DNA of 64,000 nt from Phycisphaerae bacterium. Its GTDB lineage: Bacteria > Planctomycetota > Phycisphaerae > UBA1845 > Fen-1342. Below, in pieces: positions 18,961 through 29,429 of this stretch. Each line of letters begins with the position of its first letter. The stretch's first letter is position 1. The translations under genes and the position numbers were made by a program. The notes under the pieces are model-generated. The model was given only the letters and a program-made list of their open reading frames with translations, was not told where the DNA came from and searched no databases. Location: contig JANQFV010000028.1 in the NCBI GenBank assembly GCA_028277645.1, positions 124,001 to 188,000 of the forward strand. Direction: 5' to 3'.

Positions 18961-21897
18961 ATGAGCACACGGCAAGCCACCTCAATCGTCCTTCTCACGC
19001 TGATCGCCTCAATCGCCCTACCTGAGGATGCCGCCGCCCAGCCGTATCCGATCCACATCGGATACCTCTGGCACATGCACCAGCCGATCTACTACCCCTA
19101 TGAGTCGCCGATCGACACGGACAACGCCGGCCGCTTCTCGTTCAGTGTCGTCGACGTACACAACCAGCGCTTCGGGCCTTACACGACGTGGCCCTACGAC
19201 GCGGTCAACTACGGCAGCGGCCTCGCCCACCTGGGCGCGCAGGTGAGCTTCACCGGCTCGCTGATCGAAAACCTCAACAACCTCGAAGCCGCGGGCGTGA
19301 ACGGCGGCATGTGGAACAACTGGGACTGGGGCTACGACCAGGGCATCAGCCTGACGACCACGCTCGGCCACCCGCGGCTCGACCTGGTCGCATTCGGCTA
19401 TCACCACCCGCTCATGCCGCTGCTCGACGAGCGCGACATCCGCATGCAGATCAAGCTGCACAAGCACATCTACGGCCAGACATGGTCCGGAGGACCGGCC
19501 TATTCGAGTGGGATGTTCCCCGCCGAGACGGCATTCTCGACGCGGATGATCCCGGCGCTGGTCGCCGAGGGAATCGACTGGGTACTGGTCGACAACATTC
19601 ACTTCGACCGCGCGTGCGAAGGCTATCCGCACACGAACGACTCAGGCATCTTCTGGCCCAACGCCGCCGATCAAATCAACCCGAATCCGGCCACGACCGG
19701 CGGCGCCTGGGTGCAGCTCAACAATCTGTGGGCACCAAGTCAGGTCAGCGTGCCCTTCGGCTATCAGCCACACTGGACGCAGCACGTCGACCCCAACACC
19801 GGCCAGATCACGCAGATGATCGCGGTCCCCGCCGCGCGCTACGAAGGCAACGAAGACGGGCGTGGGGGCTACGGCGCGTTCCTTTACGACCAGGTCATGG
19901 ACCAGTACCTCGCGCACAACACCGACCCCGCCCATCCGATGTTCGTCGTGCTGCACCACGACGGCGACAACTTCGGCGGGGGCACCGATTCGTACTATCA
20001 CCACAACTTCCAGGACATGGTCAATTGGGTCAGCGGCGATCCGGACTACGACGTGACGACGGTCGAGGACTATCTCGACCGCTTCCCACCTGCCGGCGGC
20101 GATGTCATCCACATCGAGGACGGCTCGTGGGCGGGGGCCGACGCGGGCGATCCTGAGTTCCGCAAGTGGCTGGGCGATCCGGACACCGGCGGCTGGAGTC
20201 CGGACCGCAACAGTTGGGCCGTGCTGACCGCGGCGAAGAACCGCGTGTTCATGGCGGACGACGTCGCGCCGTACGCGTCGCTGCAGAACATCATGGACGG
20301 CACAGGCAGCAACACCGAACGAGCCTGGCACTACCTGCTGTGCTCGCAGGCCAGTGATTACTGGTACTGGGACGGCACCGAAATCTGGGACAGCAATGTG
20401 ACCCGCGGCTGTAACCAGGCCGTGCAGTACGCCGACGCGGTCATCGCCGGGCAGATCGACAACACGCCGCCGACGATCTTCGTGCCGCAGCGTGAGCCGT
20501 ATAACCCCGGCGGGCTCGAATGGGGTCCGACGCCGATGCCGTCCGACTTTGAAGTGTGGACCTATGCCTACGACGTAAGCGGGTTGGCGAGTGTGACGCT
20601 GAAGTGGCGGACGGACCTGGACGGCGACAATCCGCTTAGCTCGATTCAGAATGAGACGTATGCCGGCGGGGCCGAGGTCAGTGCATGGAATGACATTGCG
20701 ATGACGTCGTCGGACGTTCCGCCGCAGAACGGCGTCCTGGTGCCAACATATCGCGCGCTGCGCTGGGGTGCGATGATCACGGAACAGAGCGAAGTGCTGA
20801 TCGACTACTACGTCGAGGCGGTCGACAACCAGGGCAACACCCAGAAGTCGCCGATCATGCACGTGTATGTCGGCCAGGAAGCCGGCGGGCCGGGCGGCGA
20901 CGTGGTGGTGGTTGATCCCGAGTCGGTCGAGGCCGGTCAGGACGTGTTGATCCAGTACAACCCCGCCGGCCGCATTCTCGCCGGCGCGTCGCAGGTCTAC
21001 ATCCACTACGGATTCAATGGCTGGAACCCGACGATCGACCCCGATCCGGCGATGACGTGGAACGCGGTCGACGAGGTGTGGGAGATCACTGTGTCCGTGG
21101 CCGCCAATGCGTGGCAACTTGACCTGGTCTTCAACGACGGCGCCGGTACGTGGGACAACAACGGCGGGTCGGACTGGCACTTCGAAGTCACCGGCGGCAG
21201 CTCCGGCGGCGACTGGGTGATGGACGGCCAGCTTGATGCGAGCGCGACGCTGCTGGCGAAGAACGGTGCGCTGCAGCTCTACGTCGACTTTGACGGCACG
21301 ACGCTCTACGTCGCGTGTGCGGACGCCGGCGAGGGGAACGACCACTTCATACTCGTCGCGGCTCCGCCGGGTGCATTGCGGCCGGCCATGTGGGCGAAGG
21401 CGGGCTTCGTCGCGGACTGGGGCGCGATGCTGTCGAACGAAGATTCGAACGGTTGGGCCGGCTGGCAGGACGCCAGCGGTGCGGCAGAATCCGCGACTGG
21501 CGGCGGCAGCGGCTGGCTCGAAGGCACGCTCGATCTGGCCGGCGAGTTCGGCAGTGTGCCGGACACCGTGTACGTTGCATTTGCTGCCTACGCCAGCGCG
21601 GACGGCGGCGCACTCCAGTATGAGTACCAAGTGCCGGCAAGCATCAACGATGACGGCAACGTCGACGCCGGCGAGTACGCCGCGTATTCGCTGCTGGCGT
21701 ACGAGACCGGCGACGTGAACTGCAACGGCACGGTCGGCTTCGACGATATCAACCCGTTCGTGCTGATGCTGGTCAACTTGCCGGCTTGGGAAGCGCAGTT
21801 CCCCGACTGCCCGCTCCTGACCGGCGACGCCAACAACGACGGCGAAGTCAACTTCGGCGACATCAATGCATTCGTGGCGATACTGACGGGGCCGTAG
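18961..21897 (+). CDS. secreted GH57-like glycoside hydrolase with starch-binding-like module and dockerin-like tail
   Basis: A 978-residue exported enzyme. The signal peptide ends near EDAAA/QP (about residue 27). The catalytic part begins with the GH57 motif-1 element LWHMHQPIYY; GMFPAETAFS (about residues 181-190) resembles the motif carrying the nucleophile glutamate and LHHDGDNFGGG resembles motif 4. After about residue 640 comes a CBM25-like module (QVYIHYGFNGWNP) that in amylases binds starch, then a beta domain (about 745-910), then a dockerin-like pair (DVNCNGTVGFDDINPFV, DANNDGEVNFGDINAFV). The likely substrate is an alpha-glucan outside the cell. GH57 assignment rests on motifs, so the exact specificity is open. 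Confidence 0.8.
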   Translation: MSTRQATSIVLLTLIASIALPEDAAAQPYPIHIGYLWHMHQPIYYPYESPIDTDNAGRFSFSVVDVHNQRFGPYTTWPYDAVNYGSGLAHLGAQVSFTGSLIENLNNLEAAGVNGGMWNNWDWGYDQGISLTTTLGHPRLDLVAFGYHHPLMPLLDERDIRMQIKLHKHIYGQTWSGGPAYSSGMFPAETAFSTRMIPALVAEGIDWVLVDNIHFDRACEGYPHTNDSGIFWPNAADQINPNPATTGGAWVQLNNLWAPSQVSVPFGYQPHWTQHVDPNTGQITQMIAVPAARYEGNEDGRGGYGAFLYDQVMDQYLAHNTDPAHPMFVVLHHDGDNFGGGTDSYYHHNFQDMVNWVSGDPDYDVTTVEDYLDRFPPAGGDVIHIEDGSWAGADAGDPEFRKWLGDPDTGGWSPDRNSWAVLTAAKNRVFMADDVAPYASLQNIMDGTGSNTERAWHYLLCSQASDYWYWDGTEIWDSNVTRGCNQAVQYADAVIAGQIDNTPPTIFVPQREPYNPGGLEWGPTPMPSDFEVWTYAYDVSGLASVTLKWRTDLDGDNPLSSIQNETYAGGAEVSAWNDIAMTSSDVPPQNGVLVPTYRALRWGAMITEQSEVLIDYYVEAVDNQGNTQKSPIMHVYVGQEAGGPGGDVVVVDPESVEAGQDVLIQYNPAGRILAGASQVYIHYGFNGWNPTIDPDPAMTWNAVDEVWEITVSVAANAWQLDLVFNDGAGTWDNNGGSDWHFEVTGGSSGGDWVMDGQLDASATLLAKNGALQLYVDFDGTTLYVACADAGEGNDHFILVAAPPGALRPAMWAKAGFVADWGAMLSNEDSNGWAGWQDASGAAESATGGGSGWLEGTLDLAGEFGSVPDTVYVAFAAYASADGGALQYEYQVPASINDDGNVDAGEYAAYSLLAYETGDVNCNGTVGFDDINPFVLMLVNLPAWEAQFPDCPLLTGDANNDGEVNFGDINAFVAILTGP

Positions 21898-21911
21898 GCA
21901 GACGCGAACCC

Positions 21912-21930
21912 CCCTCCCTGGCGGGGAGGG
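21912..21930. terminator. hairpin after the GH57-like gene
   Basis: A CCCTCCC/GGGAGGG stem of 7 bp with a 5-nt loop, 12 bases after the stop and between convergent genes. No T tract follows. The same words occur in the 99-bp repeats at 1581-1778, so it may be a fragment of that repeat family rather than a pure terminator. Confidence 0.4.
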
Positions 21931-21965
21931 TCGAGCCGACGTTACTCTGACGACACGCCGTTGAG

Positions 21966-24900
21966 CTATGCCGGCGTTTCGATCGCCCTAGCTTCGCGAC
22001 GCCCAAAAAGCCACTCACCCGCGCGGATCAGGGTCACATACAGCGTCGGCAGCACGACCAGCGTCAATAGCGTCGCGAATGCCAAGCCGTAAATGACGGC
22101 GATCGCCATGCTGGCCCACCACTGGCTCGACTCGCTGCGTGTCTCCCAGGCCATATCGTGGAAATCGAACGCCACGCCGGTGGCCATGGGGATCAGCCCG
22201 AGGATCGTGGTCGTGGCCGTCAGCAGGACGGGGCGCAGGCGTGTTGCGCCTGCTTCGACGGCGGCCGCGATCAATCCCAACCCGCGACGTTGCAAGAGGC
22301 GCGTGTAGTCGAGCAGCACGATCGCGTTGTTCACGACGACGCCGGCGAGGCTGATCACGCCGACGCCGGTCATGATGACGCCGAACGGCATCTCGGTAAT
22401 CAGCAGGCCGGCGAACACACCGATCAGCGACAGCACGACAGTCGTCATGATGATCACGGGCATCACCAGCGTGTTGAACTGTGCGACCAGAATCAGCACG
22501 ATCAGGAACAGCGCGATGACGAACGCTTTGCTGAGGAACGCCGTAGCCTTGTCCTGCTCTTCGGTCTCGCCAGCGTATTCGATACTGTAGCCCGCTTTGC
22601 CCATCTCCGCCGCCAGCGGCGCTAGCGTATCCTGCACATCCTTGAGCACTGCGGTTGACAGACGCCCTTCGGCGTCGCCGGTCAACGAGATCACACGTTT
22701 CTGATCGATGCGGCGAATGGTGCCGAAGCCGCCGGTGTAAACGAAGTCGCCCAGCGAGCTGAGGGGGATCGCGTCGCCGGACGCGTTGGGCACGCGCAGA
22801 CGGAACACGTCCTCGATCTTCTCGCGCTGCTCCAGCGGTAGACGCACCGTGATGTCGTATTCCTCGTTGTATTCGCGGAACTTGCCGACCTCGGACCCGA
22901 AGATCGCAGTCTTGAGGAAGTTGCCGATGATCGCGGTGTTGACGCCGAGCAGCATCGCCCGGCGACGATCCACGTGAAACGCCAGCTCCGGGCGCGTCGC
23001 CACGTGGTCGCTGCGCAGGTTCACGAGATTATCGGTGTTAGCGATCATGTGCCGCGCCCGCTCGCTGTACTCCTCGAGGCGTTTGAAGTCCTCGCCGATG
23101 ATGCGCACCTCGACGTCGGCGCCGGTCGGCGGTCCCTCCTCCTGCTTCTCGACGCGGATCTCGGCGCCCGGCAGATCTTTCAGATCGTCGCGAATGTCGG
23201 CGATCACCTGCGCCGAAGGGCGCGGGCGATCCTCGTAATCGTGGAACGTCAGTGTCAGGTTCGCGAGATGACCGCCCTGGCCGCCGCTGCTGAGCGGATC
23301 GCCACCGCCGGACCCGACGTTGGTGATCACGTGTTTGATGTCACTGCGCCGGTCGGCCGTCGACTGCCCGTACGGCCACAAGCGCTCCTCGACCTGCCTG
23401 ACGAGCTGATCGGTGCTGGTGATGTTCGTGCCTTGCGGCAAGCGCAGATTAACGCCGGCCCGCGCCGGGTCAAAGTCGGGAAACAGCTCGACGCCGAGAT
23501 CGGCCTTGACGTATAGCATGCCCAGGGCAACCAGCAGCAACACGGCCAGCGCCAAGGTCGTGAACCGGTGATGCAGCGCGACCACGAGCAACCCGCGATA
23601 GGCCCGCACGATGGGCGCTTCGCGCCGCTCTTGACGGGCGCGTGGCGTAACGAAAATGGAGCTGATCGTCGGGCTGATTACCATCGCGACAAACAGCGAG
23701 CTGATCAACGTGATGATCACGGTGATGGGCAGGTAGCTCATGAACCCACCCATGATTCCCGGCCAGAAGACCATCGGGAAGAACGCGGCCACCGTCGTGG
23801 CAGTCGACGTGATCACAGGCCACGCGACCTCAGCCGTCCCCACCATCGCGGCCTGTACACGCTGGCCAGAAAGCTGGTAGTGCCGATAGATGTTTTCGAC
23901 AATGACAATCGCATTGTCGACCAGCATCCCCAACGCCATGATCAGCGCGAACAGCACAACAATGTTCAGCGTGTAGCCCATGGCTTGAATGACGGCGACG
24001 CCGAGCAGCATGCTGGTCGGGATCGCGAAGGCGACGATCAGAGCGGGTCGCCAACCCAGCGCGAGCAGCAGCACGGTGCCGACCAGGATCAGGCCCGAGA
24101 GCATGTTGTTCTCGAGGTCCTTGATCATCATGTGGATGTCGCGTGAGGCGTCCAACGTAATATCGATTTGGACCCCCATTGGCACGAGTTCTTCTGCCTC
24201 GGCCAGCAGGTGCTTCACGGCCTCCGCCACCGCGACGATGTTCGCGCCGGTGCGTTTCTGAACGCTGAGCGAAATCGTCGGCGTGCCATCGAGCCGAGAG
24301 AACGACTCGCGGTCCTTGAACGTGTCCCGCACGCGGGCCACGTCGGTCAGGTAGACCGGGCGACCGTTGCGCACGGCGATCACAAGGCTATCGACCTCCT
24401 CGGGTTCGACGAATTCCGCCGGCACACGCACGTTGAACTTCACGCCCGGCGTTTCCAGGCCGCCGGCCGAAATGTTCACGTTCTCGGCTGGTATCAAACC
24501 GAGAATCTCGGGAATCGTGAGCCCGTAGGCGGCGACCATGTCCTGATCAACTTCGAGCCGAATCTCGCGCTCCAACGCGCCGAGCACGTCGCAATTGAGC
24601 ACGCCGGGGATTGACTCAATCCGCTCTTCGAGCTCGTCGGCAATGGCCTTCAACCGAACCGGAGAGATCGTCCCCGACAGATTGGCAATCAGCACCGGGA
24701 AGTCCGCAAAGCTGATTTCGGCAATCGTGGGCTCTTCGGTCTCCTGCGGAATCTCCGCCCGCGCCAAGTCAACCTTGTCGCGCACGCGCTGGAGGGCATC
24801 TTCGATTTCGATCTCGGGCAGGAACTCGAGGATGATCGTCGAGACGCCCTCGGCGCTGATCGACGACATCTGCTTGACGCCCTTGAGACCCGCCAGTTCC

Positions 24901-25106
24901 TTCTCGATCTTGATCGTGACGGCGGACTCGATGTCCTCCGGCGATACCCCCTCGTAGAGCGTGGTCGTGACGATGTAGGGGACGGGAATATCCGGCGCCG
25001 CCTCGCGTGGCAACGTGACATACGCCCACGTGCCGAACACGAGAATGCAGACGATCAGCACGCCGACCGTCGTACGATTTCGAATGGCGGCGTCCGACAG
25101 AATCAC
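21966..25106 (-). CDS. RND efflux transporter inner-membrane pump (AcrB/HAE1-like)
   Basis: A 1046-residue RND permease. It has the N-terminal transmembrane helix with the family stretch PREAAPDIPVPYI, two large periplasmic loops and twelve expected helices. The helix-4 proton-relay stretch MALGMLVDNAIVIVEN and the second-half GVVVNNAIVLLDY are visible. It uses the proton gradient to export hydrophobic compounds with the adaptor encoded just upstream (ATGA overlap at 25103-25106) and an outer-membrane channel that is not in the window. Substrate is not predictable. Confidence 0.93.
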   Translation of the reverse strand: MILSDAAIRNRTTVGVLIVCILVFGTWAYVTLPREAAPDIPVPYIVTTTLYEGVSPEDIESAVTIKIEKELAGLKGVKQMSSISAEGVSTIILEFLPEIEIEDALQRVRDKVDLARAEIPQETEEPTIAEISFADFPVLIANLSGTISPVRLKAIADELEERIESIPGVLNCDVLGALEREIRLEVDQDMVAAYGLTIPEILGLIPAENVNISAGGLETPGVKFNVRVPAEFVEPEEVDSLVIAVRNGRPVYLTDVARVRDTFKDRESFSRLDGTPTISLSVQKRTGANIVAVAEAVKHLLAEAEELVPMGVQIDITLDASRDIHMMIKDLENNMLSGLILVGTVLLLALGWRPALIVAFAIPTSMLLGVAVIQAMGYTLNIVVLFALIMALGMLVDNAIVIVENIYRHYQLSGQRVQAAMVGTAEVAWPVITSTATTVAAFFPMVFWPGIMGGFMSYLPITVIITLISSLFVAMVISPTISSIFVTPRARQERREAPIVRAYRGLLVVALHHRFTTLALAVLLLVALGMLYVKADLGVELFPDFDPARAGVNLRLPQGTNITSTDQLVRQVEERLWPYGQSTADRRSDIKHVITNVGSGGGDPLSSGGQGGHLANLTLTFHDYEDRPRPSAQVIADIRDDLKDLPGAEIRVEKQEEGPPTGADVEVRIIGEDFKRLEEYSERARHMIANTDNLVNLRSDHVATRPELAFHVDRRRAMLLGVNTAIIGNFLKTAIFGSEVGKFREYNEEYDITVRLPLEQREKIEDVFRLRVPNASGDAIPLSSLGDFVYTGGFGTIRRIDQKRVISLTGDAEGRLSTAVLKDVQDTLAPLAAEMGKAGYSIEYAGETEEQDKATAFLSKAFVIALFLIVLILVAQFNTLVMPVIIMTTVVLSLIGVFAGLLITEMPFGVIMTGVGVISLAGVVVNNAIVLLDYTRLLQRRGLGLIAAAVEAGATRLRPVLLTATTTILGLIPMATGVAFDFHDMAWETRSESSQWWASMAIAVIYGLAFATLLTLVVLPTLYVTLIRAGEWLFGRREARAIETPA

Positions 25107-26302
25107 TGCGTGTCACCCGCCCCGTTGGACGGAGCATCCGCATCAATGATGTTGATCGGTTGCAAGGGGCCGACGTAGCGATGTCCGGTGATGATCAGCT
25201 TTTCGCCGGCTGTTAGCCCGCTGAGCACGCGCACGTCACGGCCCTTGATGAAGCCGAGCTCGACTTCGCGCCGGACGGCCCGATCCTCCTCGTCGGCGAC
25301 GTATACGACGCGTCCGTTCTCGAGCGGGATGACGCTCGATAGCGGGATCATGATTACGTCGTGCAGCACGCGGCGGGTGAGCCGGGCACGGACGATCTGC
25401 CCGCTCCGCAGCGTGTGCTCCGAGTTATCTACCGTGATCTCGATGCGCGTAGTGCGCGTCAGCTCGTCGGCGAGCTCGCTGATGTAGGTGATCTCGCCAT
25501 CGATCGTCCGTTCGTCGGGCATCAGGACGGCGATTTCCGCAGTCTGCCCCACCGCCAGGTAGTGAACGTCTCGCTCGGGAATGTCGACGACGATCTTCAC
25601 ACGGTCAATGTTCACGATCTCCGCCACGACGTCGCCCGGCGTAGCGAATTCGCCGATCTCCAACGGCAAACGGTTCACGATGCCACTCGCCGGCGCGGTG
25701 ATCACCGCGCGCTCCAGCTCACTCTCGGCCTCGGCGAGCGTGGCCCGGCTGATGTTCCTCCGTGTGTCGGCGTCGTCCAGCTCCGTGCGCGACGTGCTGC
25801 CGCTCTCAAACAGTTCCAGCAGACGACGGTACTCGCGCTGGTCGTACTCGAACTGGGCGAGGGCCCGATCGTAGCGGGCCTGGAGCAGGTCCGTATTCAA
25901 TTCGACCAGCAGATCGCCCGCCTCGACGGGCTGCCCCTCGTCGAGCGGCGTGCCGGCGACGATGTTCCCGCCCCGCCACACGAGCGCCCGCGGCTGCGTG
26001 CCGTAGCGTTCGATCTGCCCGGCCACTTCCGCGGCAACGGAGATAACCGCTTCCGGTTCGACGACCGCAGTGAGTTCAAACGTGTCGGCGAGATCCGGCA
26101 AAGGCGTGACGGGCTGGACACGCACGTTCACCGCGGCAACTTCGCGCTCTGCCGCGGGCTTCTTGGGAGGCTGCATCCGTGAGATGACGCCAACCGTGGC
26201 GACCGCAACTACGACGAGTGAGCCCGCGATCAGGCGACCAAGCCCAGAGGTGCCACTTCGCCCGGGTCGGGATCTCGATTCATGCACAGCGCTATTTGTC
26301 AT
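25103..26302 (-). CDS. RND efflux periplasmic adaptor (MFP)
   Basis: A 399-residue membrane-fusion protein. An N-terminal anchor (GRLIAGSLVVVAVATVGVIS) is followed by the lipoyl-like half motifs (VAAEVAGQIE, and ITAPASGIVNRLPLEIGEFATPGDVV), a coiled hairpin (about 140-195) and beta-barrel domains (IDGEITYISELADELTRTTRIEI). It links the pump to the outer-membrane channel. ATG 26302 is chosen because upstream codons to 26359 look non-coding. The gene is first in a two-gene operon. Confidence 0.9.
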   Translation of the reverse strand: MTNSAVHESRSRPGRSGTSGLGRLIAGSLVVVAVATVGVISRMQPPKKPAAEREVAAVNVRVQPVTPLPDLADTFELTAVVEPEAVISVAAEVAGQIERYGTQPRALVWRGGNIVAGTPLDEGQPVEAGDLLVELNTDLLQARYDRALAQFEYDQREYRRLLELFESGSTSRTELDDADTRRNISRATLAEAESELERAVITAPASGIVNRLPLEIGEFATPGDVVAEIVNIDRVKIVVDIPERDVHYLAVGQTAEIAVLMPDERTIDGEITYISELADELTRTTRIEITVDNSEHTLRSGQIVRARLTRRVLHDVIMIPLSSVIPLENGRVVYVADEEDRAVRREVELGFIKGRDVRVLSGLTAGEKLIITGHRYVGPLQPINIIDADAPSNGAGDTQ

Positions 26303-26421
26303 GCAGTGGTCCACCTTATGCCAACGTAGGCAAACGGATCGTCTATTCTCTCGGAGCACTGACGGTTACGCAAGGTGCGGCAATGCTTGACAGCGTATGC
26401 ACTGCAAGTTTCGACAAACAA

Positions 26422-26458
26422 AGCGGGCAGCAACGTCAGATATGACATGCTGCCCGCT
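26422..26458 (-). terminator. terminator of groES-groEL
   Basis: An 11-bp perfect stem AGCGGGCAGCA/TGCTGCCCGCT (26422-26432 with 26448-26458) lies 45 bp past the groEL stop. On the minus strand it is followed by a T-rich tract (TTTGTTTG), fitting an intrinsic terminator. Confidence 0.7.
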
Positions 26459-26502
26459 GGCAATTCAATCGATTAACGCCGCGTCAGTGCGGCGTGCGCG
26501 TC

Positions 26503-28134
26503 TTACATACCCGGCATGCCGCCGCCGGGCATCTTCTTGTCGTCGTCCTTTTCCTTGATCTCGCTGACGACGGCGTCGGTCGTCAGGAGCAGGCCCGAGA
26601 CCGAGGCAGCGTTTTCCAGCGCCACGCGCTCAACCTTCACCGGGACGATCACGCCCATCTTGACCAGGTCGCCGTACTCGGCGGTCAGAGCATTGTAGCC
26701 GAAGTTCTTGGCGGCCGTCTCCTGGACCTTCTGGCAGACAATCGAACCGTCGAGGCCCGCGTTCTCGGCGATCTGTTTGATCGGGGCCCGCAGCGCGCGG
26801 CGGACAATGTCGACACCGGTCTTTTGATCGCCACGCGCCTTCTTGTAGGCCGCGTCGAGCGCGTCATCGATGCGCAGGACGGACACGCCGCCGCCGGGCA
26901 AAATACCCTCTTCGACCGCTGCCCGGCAGGCGTGCAGTGCGTCCTCGACGCGGGCCTTCTTTTCCTTCATTTCGACTTCGGTGGCGGCGCCGACGTTGAT
27001 CTGGGCCACGCCGCCGGAGAGCTTCGCGAGGCGCTCTTCGAGCTTCTCGCGATCGTAGTCGCTGGTCGTCGCCTCGATCTCGTTCTTGATCGACTCGATG
27101 CGGCCTTTGATGTCGGTCGTCTTGCCGGCACCCTCGATCAGCGTGCACGTGTCCTTGTCGATGATGACGCGCTTGGCACGGCCCAACTCGTTGAGCTGGA
27201 GCTTCTCGAGATTGATACCCAGGTCTTCGAACACGGCGGTGCCGCCAGTGAGCACGGCAATGTCTTCGAGCATCGCCTTGCGGCGATCACCAAAACCGGG
27301 GGCCTTGACCGCGGCACACTGGAGAATGCCGCGCAGCTTGTTGAGCACGAGCGTCGCGAGCGCTTCACCTTCGATGTCCTCGGCGATCACCAGCAGCGGC
27401 TTGCCGGCCTTGGCAATCTGCTCCAGCAACGGCAGCAGGTCCTTGACGTTGGTGATCTTCTTTTCGTGGATGAGGATGTACGGGTTATCGAGTGCGACTT
27501 CCATCGACTCGGGCTTGTTGACGAAGTGCGGTGAGATATAGCCCTTGTCGAACTGCATACCCTCGACGAGGTCGACAGTCGTGTCGATGCCCTTGCCCTC
27601 TTCGACCGTGATGACACCGTCCTTGCCAACCTTCTCCATCGCTTCGGCGATGTTCTCGCCGATCTCGGCGTCCTGGTTGGCGGCGCACGTTCCGACCTGG
27701 GCGATCTGCTGCTTGCCCTTGACCGGCACGGACAGCTTCTGAAGCGCGGTGACGACCGCATCTACGGCCAAGTCAACGCCGCGCTTGAGCTCCATCGCGT
27801 TCGCGCCGGCGGCAAGATTCTTGAGCCCTTCGTCGAAGATCGCCTCGGCGTAGATCGTGGCCGTCGTAGTGCCGTCGCCGGCGACGGTGGACGTCTTGCT
27901 GGCGACTTCCTTCACCATCTGGGCGCCCATGTTCTCATAGGCGTCCTCGAGCTCGATTTCCTTGGCGACAGTCACGCCGTCCTTGGTGACGGTCGGAGCG
28001 CCGAAGGACTTTTCGAGCACGACGTTGCGGCCGCGGGGGCCGAGGGTAACCTTGACGGCCTTGGCGAGCTGGTGCACACCACGACGGATCGCCTCGCGGG
28101 CCTCCATCTCGTACGCGATCTGTTTTGCGGGCAT
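26503..28134 (-). CDS. groEL: chaperonin GroEL (60 kDa)
   Basis: A 543-residue type I chaperonin. Core signatures are present: [18 protein letters not shown], the nucleotide-binding AGDGTTTAT at about residues 85-93, and GILPGGG late in the chain. The C terminus is GGMPGM. The chaperonin forms tetradecameric rings that fold cytoplasmic proteins with the GroES cap encoded just upstream. ATG at 28134 has GGAGATCGCA before it; an upstream in-frame ATG at 28227 would add a non-homologous leader. No CIRCE element was seen upstream, and no HrcA gene is in the window. Confidence 0.97.
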   Translation of the reverse strand: MPAKQIAYEMEAREAIRRGVHQLAKAVKVTLGPRGRNVVLEKSFGAPTVTKDGVTVAKEIELEDAYENMGAQMVKEVASKTSTVAGDGTTTATIYAEAIFDEGLKNLAAGANAMELKRGVDLAVDAVVTALQKLSVPVKGKQQIAQVGTCAANQDAEIGENIAEAMEKVGKDGVITVEEGKGIDTTVDLVEGMQFDKGYISPHFVNKPESMEVALDNPYILIHEKKITNVKDLLPLLEQIAKAGKPLLVIAEDIEGEALATLVLNKLRGILQCAAVKAPGFGDRRKAMLEDIAVLTGGTAVFEDLGINLEKLQLNELGRAKRVIIDKDTCTLIEGAGKTTDIKGRIESIKNEIEATTSDYDREKLEERLAKLSGGVAQINVGAATEVEMKEKKARVEDALHACRAAVEEGILPGGGVSVLRIDDALDAAYKKARGDQKTGVDIVRRALRAPIKQIAENAGLDGSIVCQKVQETAAKNFGYNALTAEYGDLVKMGVIVPVKVERVALENAASVSGLLLTTDAVVSEIKEKDDDKKMPGGGMPGM

Positions 28135-28270
28135 TGCGATCTCCAAACTAAGGTGACGGACGTCACCGGTTGAAATTTTCCTACGTGGCGGCCTGCCGGG
28201 TGGATACTGTGCAACGCAGTCAGGCACGCCGAAATGCTGTGCGGGACGACGATTCGCGCGCTCGCGGCGG

Positions 28271-28567
28271 CTAGTCCAGCACCGCCAGGATGTCGCTCTC
28301 GTCCATGATGATCATCTCGTCGCCGTCGACCTTTACCTCGGTGCCGGCGTAGCTGCTGAACAAGACCTGGTCGCCCTTCTTTACCTGCAACGCCTGGCGG
28401 TCGCCGGTGTCAAGCAACCGGCCGTCGCCGACGCTCAGGATGGTGCCGCGCTTGGGCTTTTCCTTGGCGGAATCCGGCAGAACGATGCCGCCCGCGGTGG
28501 TCTCTTCGGCCTCCAAACGCTTGACCAGAACCTTCTCGCCCAGCGGGCGAATCCCAACCTTGCTCAT
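28271..28567 (-). CDS. groES: co-chaperonin GroES (10 kDa)
   Basis: A 98-residue GroES. It begins [36 protein letters not shown], includes the flexible mobile loop ([12 protein letters not shown]) that contacts GroEL, and ends in [17 protein letters not shown] at 28567 is preceded by AAGGAG. groEL follows after 136 bp. In the 300-bp interval upstream (28568-28868) I see no CIRCE box; a TTGAGA hexamer on the minus strand near 28625 is at best a weak -35. Confidence 0.97.
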   Translation of the reverse strand: MSKVGIRPLGEKVLVKRLEAEETTAGGIVLPDSAKEKPKRGTILSVGDGRLLDTGDRQALQVKKGDQVLFSSYAGTEVKVDGDEMIIMDESDILAVLD

Positions 28568-28868
28568 GAGTTCTCCTTGCCTCGCGGGCCGCGTCTGCGG
28601 CGCTGTCAGAGGTATGTGGTGCTCTCTCAACACGTTGGACGCGTGCCGCCGCTGTGCGACAAGACGTCCAGCGTATGAGTCCCGGAGATGCAAACGCCAT
28701 GCCAGACGATCGCGATCCCGCCGCCGTGGCGGCGGCCGTCGGAAACACTGCCCATAGCTATGCTTACGAATCGCCGCGTCCAACGCGTCAGGCTGGTTGC
28801 TTCCCCCCGCCCCCCTGTCAAAACGGCAGACGAACGCCAGCGACGACGCTGCCCCCGTCATCCGAGCG

Positions 28869-29330
28869 CTATCCGTGCGATCCGAGATCCTGATTGAACG
28901 CGAAGAGCACGATCATGTTTTCGCGCTGCTCGTGCTGGTTTACCACCGCCACGAACCGCTGAACGCGGGCTGACGCATCGGCAATCAGCAGTCGATCCTC
29001 GGGCCGCATCGACGCCAACTCGTTTCGAATCCAGTCGGCCATCTTGAGCAACTGGCCGTGCTCGGCCTTGATCGCCTCGACCTGGACGGCGAGCGTCGGA
29101 CGTTCGTTGAGGATGGTCTCCAGGTAGCCGTCCTTGGATTTCATCTCTATGCAGCGCTGAATGTGGGCGTGCAGGCGATCAAACGCCGTCCTGAGCCCGT
29201 CGAGCCACTGGCCGCTTTCCACCGTCGGGGTTGCGGCGATGTGCTCACGCAGGATCTGGCCTAGCTCGTGCAGTGCCTTGTGCTCTTCCTGCAACCGCAG
29301 GGCCAACTGCTCGTCCATTTCCGCTGCCAT
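28869..29330 (-). CDS. hemerythrin-like HHE-domain protein
   Basis: A 153-residue, mostly helical protein resembling the hemerythrin HHE cation-binding fold. Possible iron-ligand motifs are [35 protein letters not shown] and the terminal NQHEQREN. Such proteins bind a di-iron centre and act as oxygen, NO or redox sensors or iron stores. ATG 29330 has GGGAG seven bases upstream. The fold assignment comes from helix and histidine spacing only, so the function is uncertain. It lies between groES and the pseudo-glutamine synthetase on the same strand. Confidence 0.65.
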   Translation of the reverse strand: MAAEMDEQLALRLQEEHKALHELGQILREHIAATPTVESGQWLDGLRTAFDRLHAHIQRCIEMKSKDGYLETILNERPTLAVQVEAIKAEHGQLLKMADWIRNELASMRPEDRLLIADASARVQRFVAVVNQHEQRENMIVLFAFNQDLGSHG

Positions 29331-29429
29331 GACCGTACTCCCGATGGACGCATCGCGGACCGCCTCCGGACGCGACCGCGCGCCTACCGATCCGCCGGGC
29401 ACCAATATACGCGTTGTTGCGCTTGACGG

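Noticed and set aside
28568-28868. Possible CIRCE heat-shock operator upstream of groES.
   Set aside because: Neither TTAGCACTC nor its complement was found; only a weak TTGAGA hexamer is present.
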